From Berkiella sp963829835 (lineage in GTDB: Bacteria > Pseudomonadota > Gammaproteobacteria > Berkiellales > Berkiellaceae), in contig CAWHKC010000004.1 of NCBI GenBank assembly GCA_963829835.1, forward strand, positions 1,860,001 through 1,924,000: DNA of 64,000 nucleotides, in the 5' to 3' direction. The notes below the pieces were generated by a model that was given only the letters and a program-made list of their open reading frames with translations, was not told the origin of the DNA and searched no databases. The translations under genes and the position numbers were made by a program. Shown piece after piece: positions 60,713 to 64,000 of the stretch. Position 1 is the first letter of the stretch; every line of letters begins with the position of its first letter.

Positions 60713-62449
60713 CTATCTATTTCCTAAGCCTGGAGAAAGCCTATCTTGAGGCGCTGGTGGCACAACAGGTGGTATGGGGCTTGGTTGAGCTCCAGCTGAA
60801 GGTTGGTAAACTCTAGCGCTTTCACTGCCAAGTGGATTATTGGCTGGAGGCTGACTGCCTTTCAAGCTATTGATAAGGGATCCTATTTTTTTGTCGACAT
60901 CGAGTCGCATTTCAGGATTTTTAATACCAGCGGCTCTTAGTTTACAAGAATTAACAATTTGTTGAATTTGTATCGATTCTTGAGATTGGATCTGTTTTTT
61001 TGCTTGGCGATTTTGATAGGCCCCTACAAGACTGGTCAAACCTGCTAAGACACTCACAAATTGCATTAAATTGTCGAGCAAACCAATTGGCGTTAAAAAG
61101 GAAACATAGCAAAGAGCTATTGCCAAACATGCTGTAATAATACTGAATGTAGTTGACCATAGTTTATGTTTAACTTCTAGTTTTGCCAGTGTAATCTCAT
61201 TTTTAATATCATTAGCAGCTTTGGCTGTTTTAAAAATGTTACTCAGATCGGCTGGAAGTTCTTGTTTTGGGTTTGTTGTAATGACATTGAGATACTTTTC
61301 TTTAGCGTTTAAGCTTTTTCCTAATTCTGTTGTTAATTTATTAATTTTTTGAATTTGGTTTTTCAGAATTTTAATAAAGGCTTCTTTACTAGGATTTTTT
61401 TGGTAGTTGATGAGTTCTTCATAATCCTTTTTGTCAAAGTTTAAGGCATCATCATCACCCTGTGGGCTTGGATTCTTGGCTTGTTGAATAATATGTTGAA
61501 GCGATTGAATGCGTTCTTGCAGATAGTCGGATTCAAATTTTTTAATTTGATATATTTCATATGCAGTATAGCTCGAGAATGGAGGTTGGAGATATTTTTG
61601 ATCAATGTTATCCAATTGATTTTGTAGTTCGACTAAAATAGATTTTGATTTGATCAATTTAAAAAAATGTTGGTTTACAATGCCATGCGCTTTAATGCTG
61701 CTATCGAGCTGAGCCATTTCTTGCTTTATTTTTTCCGAAATACCAAATCTTCTAATCTCTCTTTGAAGTTGTGCTTTTCGAGCGTTAGCTAATTTTACTT
61801 CTTCATTCGTATCTTTGATGATTTGATATTCATCAAGGTTTTGGCCATAAATTTGATAAAAGTTATAAATAACTTCATTTTCATTGATATGTGAATCATA
61901 TTTTTCTTTAAGCGTAGCAGCTATTTCTTCTATGAGTTTAAACTGGTTTGCGGAATTGCCGTTCCCTTCTACTTCAATTTCGCTTAGAAAGAATTTGAGC
62001 TCTTCGCCTTGAGTTTTGAGAAAATGAAGCTCTGCTTGGCATTGAGCAACATCTTCAAAGAATAAAGCATTTTGTTCAAAATCAATATTATATTGTGATA
62101 ATTGATTTTGAAGGTTATTCAGATCTTTATTGCGTTTATAATTTTGAACTTGCTCATTAAAGTATTCAAAATAATCATTGATAAGACTGGTCGCACTAAC
62201 TAAGACCGTCGCCACTGGTACTGTTACAAGCAGTTCGCCCAATAGCCCAGCAGCAAGAATAATCGCAGCAATATGGCAAAGATAGAAGAGCGTTAATCCA
62301 ATTCTTTTCTTTAGGGAGTTATTTTGCCGACCCTCAAAGCTCCAGAGATCTTTTAACCCCATGAGGGTGAAAATGAAACTAAAAAAAGTCGCTACAGGTT
62401 CCCAGACTTTGAATACTGAGCTAAAGAAAGACTTGATTTTCGAATACAT
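60713..62449 (-). CDS. Large coiled-coil protein with membrane segments at both ends; effector candidate
   Basis: 578 aa from ATG 62449 (a TTG lies two codons earlier). Hydrophobic segments occur at about residues 16-33 and 52-88. A long coiled-coil region spans about 95-410 (NLQNQLSQYNIDFEQNALF and similar). A second membrane hairpin lies at about 430-475. The C-terminus is Pro-rich (SPIPPVVPPAPQDRL). No family recognised. This layout, a coiled coil bracketed by paired helices, is common among vacuole-membrane effectors of Legionella and Coxiella (inference). Confidence 0.72.
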   Translation of the reverse strand: MYSKIKSFFSSVFKVWEPVATFFSFIFTLMGLKDLWSFEGRQNNSLKKRIGLTLFYLCHIAAIILAAGLLGELLVTVPVATVLVSATSLINDYFEYFNEQVQNYKRNKDLNNLQNQLSQYNIDFEQNALFFEDVAQCQAELHFLKTQGEELKFFLSEIEVEGNGNSANQFKLIEEIAATLKEKYDSHINENEVIYNFYQIYGQNLDEYQIIKDTNEEVKLANARKAQLQREIRRFGISEKIKQEMAQLDSSIKAHGIVNQHFFKLIKSKSILVELQNQLDNIDQKYLQPPFSSYTAYEIYQIKKFESDYLQERIQSLQHIIQQAKNPSPQGDDDALNFDKKDYEELINYQKNPSKEAFIKILKNQIQKINKLTTELGKSLNAKEKYLNVITTNPKQELPADLSNIFKTAKAANDIKNEITLAKLEVKHKLWSTTFSIITACLAIALCYVSFLTPIGLLDNLMQFVSVLAGLTSLVGAYQNRQAKKQIQSQESIQIQQIVNSCKLRAAGIKNPEMRLDVDKKIGSLINSLKGSQPPANNPLGSESARVYQPSAGAQPSPIPPVVPPAPQDRLSPGLGNR

Positions 62450-62530
62450 AAGCAAGCCAAATAAATACTTATAATGTAGAATTTACTACTCTAACTTCAG
62501 TTGGGTGATGCGTCAACTAAATTCTGAGAA

Positions 62531-62827
62531 TTAAGATGTTTTCTTTGAAATGGGGCTTCTTTCAAATCGTTTTTTGATGAGTTCTTTAATATTCTCACGT
62601 TCTAAGATGGGTTCAATTTTTATAAATAGGTCTGTAACACCATTACCAGAGTAAGCATTTATCTTGATGCCTCCATCAACGTTCATTTTAAAACGGATGT
62701 GCCCCGGAGGGTATTTGTGTCTACAACTCTCTGAAATACCAATCACAACTTTGGTGACATAGGGGAGATCTTGGATCCAGGCGATGTTGTGTTTTACATC
62801 TTTATCTAAGCTCTTATGTCGACTCAT
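62531..62827 (-). CDS. Small hypothetical protein
   Basis: 98 aa from ATG 62827; a GTG at 62845 would add six residues. Soluble, beta/alpha pattern (VTKVVIGISESCRHKYPPGH, GGIKINAYSGNGVTDLFIKI), with a single Cys-His-Lys cluster and a basic C-terminus. I do not recognise the family, though the ordered pattern looks like a conserved compact domain rather than a low-complexity protein. It is located 81 bp upstream of the coiled-coil gene on the same strand, so it could be cotranscribed. Confidence 0.6.
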   Translation of the reverse strand: MSRHKSLDKDVKHNIAWIQDLPYVTKVVIGISESCRHKYPPGHIRFKMNVDGGIKINAYSGNGVTDLFIKIEPILERENIKELIKKRFERSPISKKTS

Positions 62828-63020
62828 TTTTGTCCAGATAGTCACAGCTCAAGTTGATGTTCATTATAGACCTTACAAGGCCTAATGAATGAGAGTTAAT
62901 AATCGATCGCATACCACCAAGAAAGTTGAACAGCTTATTTTTGCCGGGATTTCCCTGATTGACTGAACAGTTGAAAGTTAGTAAGGTTACAAGAATCCAA
63001 ATCAGTACAGGTAAATACTT

Positions 63021-64000
63021 ATGCCTTCAATAAAACTCCATCTTGAAACAGTTCCAAACCAAGACGAACCTATAAAAGAACTCTCTAAATCGAAAGTTAT
63101 TTCTAGCAATGGAAAAGTGGGCAGAATAGTTCATGAAGATAAGCTAAACATGGATGTTAATGTCAAATTCGATATATTTTCAACGCCGGCCAAAGATATG
63201 GAGATGAATCAAACTCTTAGCTTTAAAGATCAAAGTGCGTTTGAAAAAGAATGCCGAAAACAATTGAAACTTTTTAGTGCTCATCCCAATGTTGCAGCTG
63301 CAAGGAAAAAAGATAACTTTCGTCAAATTATGCGTTTTGAAAAAACAGATTTTATGCGCCCACTCCCAGATTACGTCATTGAGTCTATTGCCAAAATACT
63401 GATTGAAGAAAAAGCGACCACAGAACTTTCTTTTGCAAAGAAAAACACCCCTTTTTCTGTTGAGCAAACAAAGCTATTAGTAGAAAAAATGCAACATGAC
63501 AAAAATAATCTTCCACTCACTGCTAATAGTAATAAAAAATTCCTGAGTGCTTGCAAGGCATTATTATTTATTGGGGTTGTGACCGCCCTTCTATCCTTAA
63601 CTATGCAGGCATCTTTTTTAACCTATTTAGTACTAGGGAGCGTTATAGCTTTTGCGCTTAATAAAGGTTTAAACTTTTTACTTGATGTTAATGCAAGAAG
63701 CTACAATACACCGGATAAAATAAAAGCAATTACTAACGTAAATGTACAAAAAGCATTGTATGCAGGTTGTGCCAAAGGATTATTAAGTCATTACACGCAT
63801 CTTATGCATCCTTTAGCATTGTTGGCGGGCTTTAAAATCCGTCAAGATAATAATGCCGTTTTGATAGCTGAGATAGAGAAATTTAATCCACAACCCAATG
63901 TTAATGTAGCGCAAGTTGTGCCAGTACTGCCTCCAACGCAACGAGATCTTTGTTTAAAAGCAATACTGAATCGCAATAATCCAAAGCCTATTATAGTGAC
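63021..64000 (+). CDS. Hypothetical membrane protein, partial (runs off right edge); effector candidate
   Basis: The frame opens with ATG at 63021 (M-P-S-I-K-L-H-L-E) and stays open for 326 codons to the window end. AGG lies nine bases upstream. Residues 1-175 are hydrophilic. A membrane hairpin lies at about residues 180-220 (LLFIGVVTALLSLTMQ then FLTYLVLGSVIAFAL). A mixed, mainly soluble part follows. No family recognised. Paired helices within a soluble protein and no signal peptide match membrane-inserting effectors (inference). Confidence 0.6.
   Translation, partial: MPSIKLHLETVPNQDEPIKELSKSKVISSNGKVGRIVHEDKLNMDVNVKFDIFSTPAKDMEMNQTLSFKDQSAFEKECRKQLKLFSAHPNVAAARKKDNFRQIMRFEKTDFMRPLPDYVIESIAKILIEEKATTELSFAKKNTPFSVEQTKLLVEKMQHDKNNLPLTANSNKKFLSACKALLFIGVVTALLSLTMQASFLTYLVLGSVIAFALNKGLNFLLDVNARSYNTPDKIKAITNVNVQKALYAGCAKGLLSHYTHLMHPLALLAGFKIRQDNNAVLIAEIEKFNPQPNVNVAQVVPVLPPTQRDLCLKAILNRNNPKPIIV

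Noticed and set aside
63180..63556. Minus-strand open frames near the right edge
   Set aside because: They are antisense to the long open plus-strand frame beginning at 63021, which has better coding character.

Overview
The window is AT-rich DNA from a gammaproteobacterium. The best fit is a Legionellales-like, host-associated lineage (Legionella / Coxiella / Berkiella relatives). This is an inference from content. The conserved envelope cluster is in standard gammaproteobacterial order, phosphofructokinase is the pyrophosphate type, the HU-like protein has a histone H1-like tail, and many single genes resemble effectors (ankyrin, leucine-rich repeat, zeta-like P-loop, proline-rich coiled coils, a ubiquitin-binding-like motif). 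No rRNA, tRNA, CRISPR array, phage or secretion-system gene was seen.

Layout. 0-7.2 kb: two tandem paralogous small genes (the first cut by the window edge), pfp, a membrane protein, mpl-ubiX, a small secreted protein, and a large zeta-like P-loop protein. 7.4-16.4 kb: a tightly overlapping four-gene RND efflux operon (adaptor, two pumps, outer-membrane lipoprotein). 16.4-18.3 kb: an ABC permease/ATPase pair of the aromatic amino-acid transporter type, with no binding protein, preceded by an interleaved inverted-repeat leader and a short open frame with two adjacent Trp codons. 18.2-22 kb: an H1/HU-like protein, Hsp20 with a sigma-32 promoter and a strong terminator, and several unknown or secreted proteins.

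22-36.5 kb: the lipA-lipB-ybeD-dacA, rlpA-mltB-rodA-mrdA and rlmH-rsfS-holA-lptE-leuS blocks, almost all on the minus strand and used for lipoylation, peptidoglycan elongation, ribosome assembly and LPS export. nadD, usual between holA and rsfS, is absent. 36.5-43.8 kb: an accessory region with an ankyrin-repeat protein, an LRR protein and a RAYT transposase sitting in an island of about 14 copies of its apparent REP sequence. 43.8-49.2 kb: the second conserved block miaB-phoH-ybeY-corC-lnt. 49.3-64 kb: accessory again, with a minimal DUF4157 protein, an MFS exporter, a multidomain HD-GYP sensor, a DUF898/M48 pair, a GNAT enzyme, a protein with a MIU-like motif, small secreted proteins, and two large membrane/coiled-coil proteins (the last runs off the end).

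Short palindromic repeats of at least three families punctuate the window, mostly in convergent intergenic gaps. One has extended the reading frame of a DUF2059 gene into the antisense of rlmH. The strongest candidates for something undescribed are the leader RNA of the ABC pair (18.05-18.27 kb), the MIU-like protein (57.8 kb), the RAYT/REP island and the minimal DUF4157 protein.
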